Shown here in pieces: positions 1-8,285 of a DNA stretch of 27,605 bases. Below the pieces are notes generated by a model. The model had not been told where the DNA came from and made no database searches. It was given only the letters and a program-made list of their open reading frames with translations. The position numbers and the translations under genes are program-made. Numbering within the stretch: position 1 is the stretch's first letter; every line of letters starts with the position of its first letter. Source of the DNA: Herminiimonas sp. (GTDB taxonomy: Bacteria; Pseudomonadota; Gammaproteobacteria; Burkholderiales; Burkholderiaceae); assembly GCA_014377155.1 (NCBI GenBank), contig JACMQD010000222.1, positions 1 to 27,605 on the forward strand, read 5' to 3'.

Positions 1-459
1 CCGAAATACCGGCTGTTCCTGATCGTGGCGGCGGCGGTCATCATCCTGGCGCTGTGGTTGTTCATCGAAAAGACGCGCTTCGGACTGATCATCCGGGCCG
101 GCTCGCGCGATCCCGAAATCGTCCGGGTGCTGGGCATCGACGTGGCCAAGGTCTGGTTGCTGGTGTTCGGCATCGGCACCGCCATCGCCGGCCTGTCCGG
201 CATCCTGGCGTCGCCGACACGCGCGGTCAACCCTGAAATGGGTATCCCGATACTGGCCGAATCGTTCGTGGTCACCGTGGTCGGCGGCATGGGCTCGCTG
301 CCGGGCGCAGTGATCGCAGGTCTGCTGGTCGGCATCGTTTTCAGTATGACGGCGCTGGTGGCCCCCGACCTGGCCGAACTGTCGATCTATGTATTGATGG
401 CAGTCGTGCTGTTGATCCGTCCGCAGGGATTTTTCGGCAAAGCCGGATTGATGAACTGA
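1..459 (+). CDS. livH: Branched-chain amino acid ABC transporter permease LivH (C-terminal part)
   Basis: The frame is open from base 1, so the gene starts upstream and only about 152 C-terminal residues are visible. They are very hydrophobic and carry features of LivH-type permeases: a cytoplasmic loop with R-A-G-S-R-D-P-E and L-G-I-D-V, then G-I-G-T-A-I-A-G-L-S-G, and V-V-G-G-M-G-S-L-P-G-A near the C-terminus. In the family, LivH and LivM form the inner-membrane channel of a high-affinity uptake system for leucine, isoleucine, valine or related compounds. The stop lies two bases before the livM start, and livG and livF follow, which confirms an operon. The periplasmic binding protein is not in the window. 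The substrate cannot be read from sequence, since amide and urea transporters share this architecture. Confidence 0.9.
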   Translation, partial: PKYRLFLIVAAAVIILALWLFIEKTRFGLIIRAGSRDPEIVRVLGIDVAKVWLLVFGIGTAIAGLSGILASPTRAVNPEMGIPILAESFVVTVVGGMGSLPGAVIAGLLVGIVFSMTALVAPDLAELSIYVLMAVVLLIRPQGFFGKAGLMN

Positions 460-461
460 CC

Positions 462-1442
462 ATGCTTAATTTCCAGAATGCTTACCGGCTTATCGCACGC
501 GAACGCGTGGCGGCCGTGATCCTGTTCCTGCTGGTGTTTCCGTTGCTGATGCCGTACGAGGCGCTGGCAATCAACATCCTCATCTTCGGCCTGTACGCGG
601 TCGGCTACAACCTGTTGTTCGGGTACACCGGCATGCTGTCGTTCGGCCATGCCGCTTTCTTCGGCATCGGCAGCTACATGACCGGCATCTCGATGGTGAG
701 CTACAACGTTCACTGGATACCGGCCATCGGCATCGGCGTTGCCGCTGCTGCTCTAGCCGGCGTGGTGATCGGCTTCCTCGCCATCCGCACGCGTGGCATC
801 TACTTCGCGATGGTGACACTGGCGCTGGGCCAAATCGTCTACTATATCTTCTACAAGGCCGAGCGCTGGACCGGTGGCGAGAACGGCCTGCGCGGTATCA
901 AGGTCGAGCCGATCAGCCTGTTCGGCCTGCAACTGGATTTCTTGAATCCCACTACCAAGTACTACATCATCCTGGTGTTCGTGGCGGCGGCGCTGTGGTT
1001 CATTTCACGCGTGCTGCAGTCGCCTTTCGGTGCCGTCATCGAAGCCATTCGCGAAAATGAAAAACGCACGGCCGCCTGCGGCTTCGACGTAGCGCGCACC
1101 AAGCTGCTAGTGTTCGTGCTGTCGGCGGCCATCTGCGGCCTGGCCGGTACTTTGCGGGCGCTGCACCTGTCGATCGTGCCGATCGATTCGCTGCATTACC
1201 TGCAGTCCGGGCATGGCGTCATGATGTGCCTTTTGGGCGGCATGGGCACGTTCTTCGGGCCGTTCGTCGGCGCTGCGGTGTTCCTGTACCTGGAAGACGT
1301 GGTGACGACCATGACCACGCATTGGATGGCGGTGGTGGGCGTTATCTTTATCATCTTCGTACTGTTCTTCCCACGCGGGATTTGGGGATCGATCGTGACC
1401 TGGGTACAGCGCCGCGTCTTCGTTGCGGGAGCGACAAAATGA
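462..1442 (+). CDS. livM: Branched-chain amino acid ABC transporter permease LivM
   Basis: A 326-residue polytopic membrane protein with the LivM hallmark G-Y-T-G-M-L-S-F-G-H-A-A-F-F-G near residue 54. It has further helices around residues 16-50, 85-110, 165-185 and 215-235, and the late V-M-M-C-L-L-G-G-M-G-T-F-F-G-P segment. Length is normal for LivM. It would pair with LivH as the second half of the inner-membrane translocation path. The ATG follows the livH stop by two bases and its TGA overlaps the livG ATG, so livH, livM and livG are translationally coupled. Nothing in the sequence looks degenerate. Confidence 0.93.
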   Translation: MLNFQNAYRLIARERVAAVILFLLVFPLLMPYEALAINILIFGLYAVGYNLLFGYTGMLSFGHAAFFGIGSYMTGISMVSYNVHWIPAIGIGVAAAALAGVVIGFLAIRTRGIYFAMVTLALGQIVYYIFYKAERWTGGENGLRGIKVEPISLFGLQLDFLNPTTKYYIILVFVAAALWFISRVLQSPFGAVIEAIRENEKRTAACGFDVARTKLLVFVLSAAICGLAGTLRALHLSIVPIDSLHYLQSGHGVMMCLLGGMGTFFGPFVGAAVFLYLEDVVTTMTTHWMAVVGVIFIIFVLFFPRGIWGSIVTWVQRRVFVAGATK

Positions 1443-2182
1443 GCACCCCGATCCTCGAAGTCCAGGGCGTGTCGCAACGCTTCGGCAAGTTCCAGGCACT
1501 GACCAATGTCAGCGTGGCATTCCAGCCGGGTGAACTAACGGCCATCATCGGCCCCAACGGTGCCGGAAAAAGCACTTTCTTCAACGTCGCCAGTGGCGCT
1601 TTCGCGCCGACCGAAGGCCGCATCCGCTTTCTCGGTGAGGACATCACCGGTCTCGATCAACACCAGTTCGCCCGCATCGGCATCGCCAAGAGCTTCCAGA
1701 TCACCAATGTCTTCAAGCAGTTGTCGGCGCATGAAAACGTCCGGGTGGCGGCGCAGATGCGGGTGGCGCGCTTTTCGCTGCTGCGCGCACGGGCATCGAT
1801 GGCGGAACTGATCGAGCAGGCCGATGCGTTGCTCGAGCGGGTCGGCTTGGCCGACTCCCGCGCCCGGTCCGCAGCCGACCTCGCGCACGGCCAGCAGCGC
1901 GCGCTGGAAATCGCGATGGCGCTGGCCTGCGCACCGAAGTTGCTGCTGATGGACGAGCCGACCGCCGGCATGTCCCCGGAGGAAACCACGGTGATGATGA
2001 ATCTGATCGCTTCGCTGGCGACCGAACGCACGGTGATTCTGGTGGAGCACAAGATGAAACTGGTGATGGGACTGTGCCAGCGTCTGATCGTGCTGCATCA
2101 CGGCGAATTTCTGGCGGAAGGCACGCCAGACGAAATCCGCAACAATCCCGAGGTCAAGCGGGTCTATCTGGGCAAGAACTGA
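1439..2182 (+). CDS. livG: Branched-chain amino acid ABC transporter ATP-binding protein LivG
   Basis: The reading frame extends upstream into livM, but the proper start is the ATG at 1439, which overlaps the livM stop in an ATGA arrangement and gives 247 residues. Walker A is G-P-N-G-A-G-K-S (38-45), Walker B is L-L-L-M-D-E-P (168-174) with the catalytic Glu, and the H-loop is V-E-H (His204). The ABC signature region reads L-A-H-G-Q-Q-R (148-154) where LivG proteins more often have L-S-Y-G-E-Q-R. This is a mild deviation in an otherwise intact ATPase. It should power uptake together with LivF at the cytoplasmic face of LivHM. Confidence 0.94.
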   Translation: MSTPILEVQGVSQRFGKFQALTNVSVAFQPGELTAIIGPNGAGKSTFFNVASGAFAPTEGRIRFLGEDITGLDQHQFARIGIAKSFQITNVFKQLSAHENVRVAAQMRVARFSLLRARASMAELIEQADALLERVGLADSRARSAADLAHGQQRALEIAMALACAPKLLLMDEPTAGMSPEETTVMMNLIASLATERTVILVEHKMKLVMGLCQRLIVLHHGEFLAEGTPDEIRNNPEVKRVYLGKN

Positions 2183-2191
2183 GGAACGACG

Positions 2192-2896
2192 ATGCTGAAA
2201 GTTACCGGACTCAATGCGTACTACGATCGCAGCCACGTCGTGCAGGATATTTCGTTCGAGGTCGCACAAGGCGAAATCGTCACGCTGATGGGCCGCAACG
2301 GTGCCGGCAAGACCACGACCTTGCGCAGTCTGATGGGATTGCTGGCCAAACGCAGCGGCAGCATGCAGTTCGATGGCAAGGAATGCCTGATGCTGCCGCC
2401 GCATGCGCGCTTTCACATGGGCCTGGCTTATGTGCCGGAAGACCGCCGTATCGTACCGGGACTGACGGTGCGCGAGAACCTCGCCTTGGGACTGATCGCC
2501 AGCGACCGGCGCGACCGGATGGCGGAGATGATCGACGAAATTGCGACCATCTTTCCGCGCCTGAAAGAGCGTCTCGATCAGGACGGCACATCGATGTCGG
2601 GCGGCGAGCAACAGATGCTGGCGATCGCACGCGCGCTCATGGCCCGTCCGAAAATGATCCTGCTCGACGAGCCCTCCGAAGGCATCATGCCGATCCTGGT
2701 CGATGAAATGTTCGAGCTGTTTCTTCGCTTGAAGCAGGAAGGCACCACCATCCTGCTAGTGGAGCAGAATGTCGAACGGGCCTTGTCGATTTCCGACCGG
2801 GCTTATATCCTCGACCAGGGCGCAATCGTCCACGCGGGCAGTGCCGCCGAGTTGCTGGCCGACCAAGCCATACAAGAAAAATATTGCGCGGTGTAA
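2192..2896 (+). CDS. livF: Branched-chain amino acid ABC transporter ATP-binding protein LivF
   Basis: A 234-residue ABC ATPase of normal LivF length. Walker A is G-R-N-G-A-G-K-T (34-41), the signature is M-S-G-G-E-Q-Q (135-141), and Walker B ends in L-L-D-E-P-S-E-G (157-164), the last four being typical of LivF. The switch region is V-E-Q-N-V, with Gln in place of the H-loop His as is usual in LivF. A Shine-Dalgarno GAGGA (2181-2185) sits six bases before the ATG and overlaps the livG stop. It is the last gene of the operon; a strong inverted repeat follows about 60 bases after the stop. Confidence 0.94.
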   Translation: MLKVTGLNAYYDRSHVVQDISFEVAQGEIVTLMGRNGAGKTTTLRSLMGLLAKRSGSMQFDGKECLMLPPHARFHMGLAYVPEDRRIVPGLTVRENLALGLIASDRRDRMAEMIDEIATIFPRLKERLDQDGTSMSGGEQQMLAIARALMARPKMILLDEPSEGIMPILVDEMFELFLRLKQEGTTILLVEQNVERALSISDRAYILDQGAIVHAGSAAELLADQAIQEKYCAV

Positions 2897-2956
2897 TGCC
2901 CGTCGTGCCGGCAAGCGGTAGCCGGTATTTCCCTTTCCCCTCAAAAAAACCTGAAT

Positions 2957-2995
2957 AAATTACGATCACGCAATTTAATTGCGTGATCGTAATTT
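2957..2995. terminator. Perfect 19-bp inverted repeat after livF (terminator or operator)
   Basis: Arms 2957-2975 and 2977-2995 are perfect reverse complements around a single T, and the right arm runs into a short T-rich stretch (ATTTTATT). Position, 60 bases after the livF stop, fits a transcription terminator for the liv operon. The arms are AT-rich at their outer ends and centre and lack the usual GC-rich stem with a four-base loop. An operator for a dimeric regulator is therefore an alternative. Confidence 0.6.
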
Positions 2996-3100
2996 TATTG
3001 AACGAATAATGTCGACATAGTGCGGTTCGTTGGCGATAAAGAGCGATACCGAACATACAGCTATTGTTATCCAGTCTATGGTTTCAAGGAGCCTGATGTG

Positions 3101-3178
3101 ATGGCCAGAACAGACCCTCAGTCGCAGTTTTGCAAGTCTACTTTCGCAGCTGCACTATTTTCTAAATTGTTTTTATAG
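3101..3178 (+). CDS. Possible 25-residue small ORF
   Basis: ATG at 3101 follows an AAGGAG-like ribosome binding site (3086-3091) with about nine bases between. The frame encodes 25 residues ending in a hydrophobic A-A-A-L-F-S-K-L-F-L stretch before TAG. It lies in the AT-rich intergenic region upstream of the esterase gene. It could be a leader peptide or chance; no homology is recognised. Confidence 0.2.
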   Translation: MARTDPQSQFCKSTFAAALFSKLFL

Positions 3179-3255
3179 CTGCCTGCTCGAGCGATTTCCG
3201 TCTAAATTATGTGGACACTCGCGATGCGCCGCAGATGCCCACTCTGACTGGAAAT

Positions 3256-4302
3256 ATGATGCGTACCCAAACTAAAATCCTTGCGGCAACCCTTGCCACA
3301 TCGGCGATTCTCGCTGCCAGCTTCGCCATGGCACAGACACCGCCTAAAGCGAATAAGGAAATGCAAAAAGTCCTCGATGCGTTGGCGTCGCTCGGTGGCA
3401 AGCCGATCGAAAGCCTGACGCCTGAAGAAGCACGCAAGCAGCCGACGCCGGCCGATGCCGCCATGAAGGTCATGCAGCAGCAAGGCATGAGCACGGCGCC
3501 GGATCCAAGCGTCACGACCAAGGACATGACCATTCCTGGTCCGCTCGGCGACATTCCGATTCATATCTATACGCCTGCCGGCGCCGGACCGTTTCCGGTC
3601 ATGGTGTATTACCACGGTGGAGGATTTGTCATTGCCGATGCGAAAACCTATGACGCATCGACACGTGCGCTAGCCAAGGGTGCCAATGCCATCATGGTGT
3701 CGGTCGATTATCACCGGGCCCCCGAGCACAAATTCCCGGCGGCGCCGAATGACGCCTATGCGGCTTTTCAATGGGTGCTGCAGCATGCCAAGGAATTCAA
3801 CGGAGATCCGGCGCGTGTGGCGATCGGGGGCGAGAGTGCCGGCGGCAATCTCGCCACGGTCGTATCGATGATGGCGCGCGACAAAGGCACACCGTTGCCC
3901 GTGCATCAGTTGCTAATCTATCCGGTGGTCGACAACGATTTCGAGAATGCCTCCTACAAAATCAATGCGCAGGCAAAGCCACTCGGCAAAGCGATGATGG
4001 GCTGGTTCTTCAAGCATTATTCGACGCCTCAAGATGCGACCAACCCGTATGCATTGCCAATGAAAGCGGCGAGTCTGAAGGGTCTGCCGCCCGCCACCGT
4101 GATTACGGTAGAAATCGATCCGTTACGCTCCGAGGGCAAAGCCTATGCCGATCGGCTCAAGAAGGAAGGCGTGGCAGTTGCTTATGAAGACTATAAAGGC
4201 ATTACCCATGAATCCTTCGGCATGGCAGCGATCGTGCCGCAGGCAAAAAAGGCCCAGGATTTTGCAGTAAGTTCTTTAAAAAAGGCGTTTGCAAAGCCAT
4301 AG
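3256..4302 (+). CDS. Secreted alpha/beta hydrolase, HSL (hormone-sensitive lipase) family esterase
   Basis: The product hydrolyses carboxyl esters, by family. Numbering from the ATG at 3256 (348 residues), it has an oxyanion motif H-G-G-G (120-123), the nucleophile elbow G-E-S-A-G-G with Ser194, an acid Asp288 in E-I-D-P-L, and His318 in T-H-E-S-F-G. The full HSL/bacterial family IV catalytic set is therefore present. The N-terminus from 3256 is a good Sec signal peptide (basic start, hydrophobic stretch, A-M-A cleavage near residue 26), so the enzyme is probably periplasmic or exported. The frame is open from an ATG at 3211, but that start would add 15 polar residues before the signal. The gene stands alone, with no pathway partner beside it; the substrate is unknown. 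Confidence 0.88.
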   Translation: MMRTQTKILAATLATSAILAASFAMAQTPPKANKEMQKVLDALASLGGKPIESLTPEEARKQPTPADAAMKVMQQQGMSTAPDPSVTTKDMTIPGPLGDIPIHIYTPAGAGPFPVMVYYHGGGFVIADAKTYDASTRALAKGANAIMVSVDYHRAPEHKFPAAPNDAYAAFQWVLQHAKEFNGDPARVAIGGESAGGNLATVVSMMARDKGTPLPVHQLLIYPVVDNDFENASYKINAQAKPLGKAMMGWFFKHYSTPQDATNPYALPMKAASLKGLPPATVITVEIDPLRSEGKAYADRLKKEGVAVAYEDYKGITHESFGMAAIVPQAKKAQDFAVSSLKKAFAKP

Positions 4303-4432
4303 CAATGTCGTTATTGCAGCGACACCTGAACCGCCCGGCCCGGCCTGCCCGAGCCGGGATAAAGCAATCGATCGATCGACCAATGCCGCTCTTGAAGTGG
4401 ACAACCCCATGTAAGACCCGAAAGGAACTCTC

Positions 4433-5572
4433 ATGAAAGCACTTGTTTATAATGGCCCGCGTGATGTGCAGGTCAAGGAAATGCCTGATGCGAAAATCGA
4501 AAAACAAACCGATGTGCTGGTCAGGATCACGCTGACTAATATTTGCGGCTCCGATCTGCACATGTATGAAGGCCGCACCGACATGGAATCAGGCCGCATC
4601 CTCGGTCATGAAAATATGGGCGAAGTCATCGCCGTCGGCAAGGCAGTCGATCGCGTCAAAGTGGGCGACATGGTTTGCTTGCCGTTCAATATCGGTTGTG
4701 GGTTTTGTGCGAACTGCGAGCAGGGGCTTACGGGCTATTGCCTTACAGTCAATCCCGGCTCCGCCGGTGGCGCATACGGTTTCGCCGGCATGGGTCCGTA
4801 CAGCGGTGGCCAGGCTGAACTGTTGCGGGTGCCGTATGGCGACTTCAATTGCCTGGTCTTGCCGAAAGATGCGCAGGAAAAGGAAAACGATTACGTGATG
4901 CTGTCGGATATCTTCCCGACCGGCTACCACGCAACCGAGCTGGCCGGCGTCAAGGCTGGCGACTCTGTGGTGATCTATGGCGCCGGTCCGGTCGGTCTGA
5001 TGGCGGCCACCTCCGCACTTATCAAGGGCGCTAGTCAGGTGATGGTGGTCGACAGCCACAAGGATCGCCTTAAACTTGCAGAGAAGATCGGCGCCGTTGC
5101 GATCGATGATACCGACGGTGATGGCGTCGCGCAGGTCTTGGCATTGACCGATGGCCAGGGCGCCGATCGGGGTTGCGAATGCGTGGGCTACCAGTGCTGC
5201 AACATGCACGGTAAAGAAGTGCCGAATCTGACAATGAACAATCTGGTACAAACGGTCAAGGCAACCGGCAGCATCGGCGTGGTCGGTGTGTTTCTGCCGA
5301 AAGACCCGGGTGCGGAGGATGATCTCGCCAAGGAAGGCAAGCTGGCTTTCGACTTCGGGCAGTTCTGGTTCAAGGGCCAGCGCATCGCCACCGGCCAGGC
5401 CAATGTCAAGGCCTACAACCGCAAGCTGGCCAAGCTGATCGAAGTCGGCAAAGCCAAGCCGTCGATGATCATATCGCACGAGCTATCGCTGGCGGAGGCG
5501 CCGCAAGCCTATGAAAAATTCGACAAGCGCGAGAAGGGCTGGACCAAGGTCGTGCTCAGGCCAGGCAAGTAA
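4433..5572 (+). CDS. fdhA: Zinc-dependent alcohol dehydrogenase, glutathione-independent formaldehyde dehydrogenase family
   Basis: A 379-residue medium-chain dehydrogenase. The catalytic zinc site is visible as I-C-G-S-D-L-H (Cys38), G-H-E (His59, Glu60) and L-S-D-I-F-P-T-G-Y-H (Asp159). The structural zinc site has Cys89, Cys92, Cys95 and Cys103. The NAD-binding Rossmann motif is Y-G-A-G-P-V-G-L-M (182-190). The pattern, including P-F-N-I-G-C-G-F-C and the long insertion before the C-terminal part, matches the Pseudomonas putida-type formaldehyde dehydrogenase family, which oxidises formaldehyde to formate with tightly bound NAD. Several members prefer other aldehydes or alcohols, so the substrate is inferred. 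AAAGGA at 4421-4426 lies six bases before the ATG. It ends 23 bases from the convergent yihY-like gene. Confidence 0.85.
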   Translation: MKALVYNGPRDVQVKEMPDAKIEKQTDVLVRITLTNICGSDLHMYEGRTDMESGRILGHENMGEVIAVGKAVDRVKVGDMVCLPFNIGCGFCANCEQGLTGYCLTVNPGSAGGAYGFAGMGPYSGGQAELLRVPYGDFNCLVLPKDAQEKENDYVMLSDIFPTGYHATELAGVKAGDSVVIYGAGPVGLMAATSALIKGASQVMVVDSHKDRLKLAEKIGAVAIDDTDGDGVAQVLALTDGQGADRGCECVGYQCCNMHGKEVPNLTMNNLVQTVKATGSIGVVGVFLPKDPGAEDDLAKEGKLAFDFGQFWFKGQRIATGQANVKAYNRKLAKLIEVGKAKPSMIISHELSLAEAPQAYEKFDKREKGWTKVVLRPGK

Positions 5573-5581
5573 GCCCGTAGT

Positions 5582-5614
5582 GCCGCCGGGCCTTGTTATT
5601 TTGGTGCCGGCGGC
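5582..5614. terminator. Possible bidirectional hairpin between convergent genes
   Basis: GCCGCCGG (5582-5589) and CCGGCGGC (5607-5614) form an 8-bp GC stem around a T-rich 17-base loop. It sits just after the dehydrogenase stop and overlaps the last codons of the convergent gene. No clear T-run follows, so this is a weak terminator call. Confidence 0.3.
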
Positions 5615-6585
5615 TCACCTTCGGCAGACTTTTCGGCATCTTCTTCGACGGCGGCTTGCTTGGCTTCGAGCATATTGGCGTCGGGTGCTTTCTTGGTGGT
5701 CTTGCTCGGAATGTCGGGCGCTGCCGCCGGGACCGGCTGGGCCTTGCGTGAACCGAAAGTGAGCGCATAGGCCCAGGTGAATTCAGCCCCCATCAGAAAA
5801 ATTTGCGCCGAGTAATACACCCACACCAGCACGACCACTAGTGATCCGGCGGCACCGAAGCCGGAGGTCAGGCTGCTCTTGCCGATATACAGGCCGATCA
5901 GGAATTTACCGATTGTAAAAAGAAACGCCGTCACGACCGCGCCGATCCAGACATCCGCCCAGTCGACCTTCACGCGTGGCATGAATTTGTAGATCATTGC
6001 AAACAGCGTCGTGACAAAGCCGAAGCTGACGACGAAATTGATGACATTCGCAAGCACTTCCCAGTCGGAAAAAATCGGTCCCCATAATTTGCCCAGTGCC
6101 GCCAGCGCCGCGCTTGCTACCAACGACACCATCAGCAAGAAACCAATGCCCATGATCATGCCGAATGACAGCAGGCGGGCACGCACCAGCGTCCACAGCC
6201 CGCCAGTCTTGCGCTTCGGTGCGCGCCAGATTCGATCGAGCGCGTCCTGCAGTTCGCCGAATACGGTCGTGGCGCCCACCAGCAGCAGCACGCCGCCGAT
6301 GATCGTGGCAATGATGCTTTCGGTCGGTTTGTTGACGCTTTCGAGCAAGCCCTGAATCGCTTCAGCGCCTTGCTTTCCCATCATGCCTTCGAGTTGACCG
6401 ACGATCTCTCCGCGTGCAGCATCGACGCCGAAAATCAGTCCGGCAATCGAAATCACCATCAACAGCAATGGCGCAATTGAAAACAGCGTGTAATACGCCA
6501 GCGCCGCGCCCATGCTCGGCGCATAGTCGTCGAGCCATGAGGTAAAGGCGGCTTTGACCAGTATCCAGATATTTTTCATGCGCAT
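5596..6585 (-). CDS. YihY/BrkB family inner-membrane protein
   Basis: An integral membrane protein of the YihY/virulence factor BrkB family, whose members were once misnamed ribonuclease BN. From the ATG at 6585 it is 329 residues. Family features include A-L-A-Y-Y-T-L-F-S-I-A-P-L-L-L near the N-terminus, the G-G-V-L-L-L-V-G-A-T-T-V-F-G-E-L-Q segment followed by L-D-R-I-W, F-L-F-T-I-G-K-F-L-I-G-L-Y, and the W-V-Y-Y-S-A-Q-I-F-L-M-G-A-E-F-T family signature. About six helices are apparent. The C-terminal 45 residues are polar, Lys/Ala/Pro/Glu-rich and probably cytoplasmic. The frame is open to a TTG at 6609; neither start has a good ribosome binding site. The molecular function of the family is not settled. 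Confidence 0.88.
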   Translation of the reverse strand: MRMKNIWILVKAAFTSWLDDYAPSMGAALAYYTLFSIAPLLLMVISIAGLIFGVDAARGEIVGQLEGMMGKQGAEAIQGLLESVNKPTESIIATIIGGVLLLVGATTVFGELQDALDRIWRAPKRKTGGLWTLVRARLLSFGMIMGIGFLLMVSLVASAALAALGKLWGPIFSDWEVLANVINFVVSFGFVTTLFAMIYKFMPRVKVDWADVWIGAVVTAFLFTIGKFLIGLYIGKSSLTSGFGAAGSLVVVLVWVYYSAQIFLMGAEFTWAYALTFGSRKAQPVPAAAPDIPSKTTKKAPDANMLEAKQAAVEEDAEKSAEGEPPAPK

Positions 6586-6947
6586 GGGTGTTTTTTGTGA
6601 AATCGACAAGCGCTGATTTTACCTATATTTTTGTGCCATTACCTCATGTTCAAGCCTTAATCCTGTGGATCATCGACAATTGTAAAAAATACGCGGATCG
6701 GCTCCAGCCTTGACGCAAGTGCGCTGTATTGTTTGCAATGTGTAGACGATTCGAAGTCATCTAGCCGTGTGTCGAATGAGTACGCGGCGATGAATAATTC
6801 TTGTCGTCGAACTGACAAGAACCTTTTGTGTTGAAATAGCGTCAATACTGTTATAGCCAATGACTGTCCAGCAAGAGGCTGTTTAATAAAATCGGTGCGC
6901 CATGACTCAGGCAGTCTCGTGCACTTCATGAAATAAAGGAGTTTCCG
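6586..6947. other. Intergenic region between divergent genes
   Basis: About 360 bases separating the minus-strand yihY-like gene from the plus-strand PQQ-type dehydrogenase, so it should hold both promoters. A TTGAAA (6831-6836) is followed by TATAGC (6852-6857) with a 15-base spacer, a weak plus-strand candidate. The minus-strand frame open across 6657-7190 runs into the dehydrogenase coding region and looks like a chance shadow. Confidence 0.5.
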
Positions 6948-8273
6948 ATGCGTGATGTCCCGACTATCCGTTTGGTTGCGGGTGCGGTGTTGCTTAACCT
7001 GGTTGCGTGCGGGGAGATTGCCAGACTTCCTTCGAGCGCCGGCGTGGGGCCGACGCCGACCCTGCCAGCGCCCAACAAGACGCTGATCCCTACCGTAAAC
7101 ATCGCACCGGCCAAGGGCTGGCCGCAGGGAGGGATGCCGAAGACCGCGCCTGGCCTCGTCGTCAATGCTTTCGCCAGTGGACTGGATCATCCGCGCTGGC
7201 TGTATGTACTGCCCAATGGCGATGTGCTGGTCGCTGAAACCAATGCACCGCCCAAGCCCGACGATGGCAAAGGCATCAAGGGCATGGTCATGAAAATGGT
7301 GATGAAGCGCGCCGGTGCCGGTGTGCCGAGTGCCAACCGCATCACGCTGTTACGCGACGCTGATGGCGACGGCGTGGCCGAGACGAAGACTGCCTTCATC
7401 GAGGGCATCAGTTCGCCATTCGGCATGGCGCTGATCGGTGACCAGTTGTATGTGGCACGGTCGGACGCTGTAGTACGCTATGCCTATCAGCCCGGCATGA
7501 CGCGCATCACGACGCCCGCTGAAATGGTGGCCGAACTTCCGGCCGGCCTGATCAACCATCACTGGACCAAGAACATCATCGCCAGCCGCGATGGCTCGAA
7601 GCTCTACGCGACCGTCGGTTCCAATAGCAATGTCGCCGAAAACGGCATGGAAAACGAAGTCAACCGCGCAGCGATTCTCGAAATCGATCCGAAAACCGGC
7701 AAGACACGTTTGTTCGCGTCGGGGCTGCGCAATCCGAACGGCATGGCTTGGCAACCGCAGACTGGTGCGCTATGGACGGTCGTCAACGAGCGCGACGAGC
7801 TCGGCAGCGATCTGGTGCCGGATTATCTGACCTCGGTCAAAGACGGTGGGTTTTACGGCTGGCCCTACAGCTATTACGGTACTCACGTCGATGACCGCGT
7901 CAAGCCACCGAAGCCAGACATGGTTGCCAAGGCAATCGTGCCTGACTATGCTTTGGGCACGCACGTGGCTGCACTCGGCCTGGCCTTTTACGAAGGTCCG
8001 CTGCTCGGGGCACAATATGCCAATGGCGCGTTCATCGGCCAGCACGGTTCATGGAACCGTGATCCGATCAACGGCTACAACGTCGTGTTCGTGCCGTTTG
8101 CCAACGGTATGCCATCCGGCCAGCCGTCGGAAATCCTGAGCGGCTTCGTCAACGCCAAAGGTGAAGCCCTTGGACGTCCGGTCGGCGTTGCGGTCGATAG
8201 GCCGGGCGCACTGCTGGTCGCAGACGATGTCGGTAATGTGGTGTGGCGGGTCACACCGACTGCGGCAAAATAA
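6948..8273 (+). CDS. PQQ-dependent sugar dehydrogenase-like lipoprotein (sorbosone/glucose dehydrogenase family)
   Basis: A 441-residue exported six-bladed beta-propeller protein. The N-terminus is a lipoprotein signal with lipobox L-V-A-C (Cys21), so it is probably membrane-anchored in the periplasm. Conserved family segments include F-A-S-G-L-D-H-P-R-W-L-Y-V, N-G-D-V-L-V-A-E-T-N, F-A-S-G-L-R-N-P-N-G-M-A-W, N-E-R-D-E-L-G, G-Q-H-G-S-W-N-R and G-R-P-V-G-V-A-V-D near the end. These match the L-sorbosone dehydrogenase/soluble glucose dehydrogenase group that uses pyrroloquinoline quinone. A strong ribosome binding site AAGGAG (6936-6941) lies six bases before the ATG. No PQQ synthesis genes are in the window. 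Some family members do not bind PQQ, so enzymatic activity is inferred. Confidence 0.85.
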   Translation: MRDVPTIRLVAGAVLLNLVACGEIARLPSSAGVGPTPTLPAPNKTLIPTVNIAPAKGWPQGGMPKTAPGLVVNAFASGLDHPRWLYVLPNGDVLVAETNAPPKPDDGKGIKGMVMKMVMKRAGAGVPSANRITLLRDADGDGVAETKTAFIEGISSPFGMALIGDQLYVARSDAVVRYAYQPGMTRITTPAEMVAELPAGLINHHWTKNIIASRDGSKLYATVGSNSNVAENGMENEVNRAAILEIDPKTGKTRLFASGLRNPNGMAWQPQTGALWTVVNERDELGSDLVPDYLTSVKDGGFYGWPYSYYGTHVDDRVKPPKPDMVAKAIVPDYALGTHVAALGLAFYEGPLLGAQYANGAFIGQHGSWNRDPINGYNVVFVPFANGMPSGQPSEILSGFVNAKGEALGRPVGVAVDRPGALLVADDVGNVVWRVTPTAAK

Positions 8274-8285
8274 CTGGCCGGTCCG

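Larger units (their letters stand above)
2897..3255. other. Intergenic region between livF and the esterase gene
   Basis: About 360 bases without a confident gene. It holds the 19-bp inverted repeat at 2957-2995 and a possible 25-codon reading frame at 3101-3178, listed separately. The stretch 3140-3180 is clearly more AT-rich than the surrounding coding DNA, as expected for a promoter region, but no convincing -35/-10 pair for the esterase gene was found. Confidence 0.6.

Noticed and set aside
1535..2611. Minus-strand open frame of 358 codons opposite livG and livF
   Set aside because: It lies fully antisense to two clear ABC ATPase genes and its translation is rich in His, Arg and Gln with no domain. 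It is a composition shadow.
6657..7190. Minus-strand frame of 177 codons in the region before the PQQ-type dehydrogenase
   Set aside because: Half of it is antisense to the dehydrogenase N-terminus and it has no motif or ribosome binding site.
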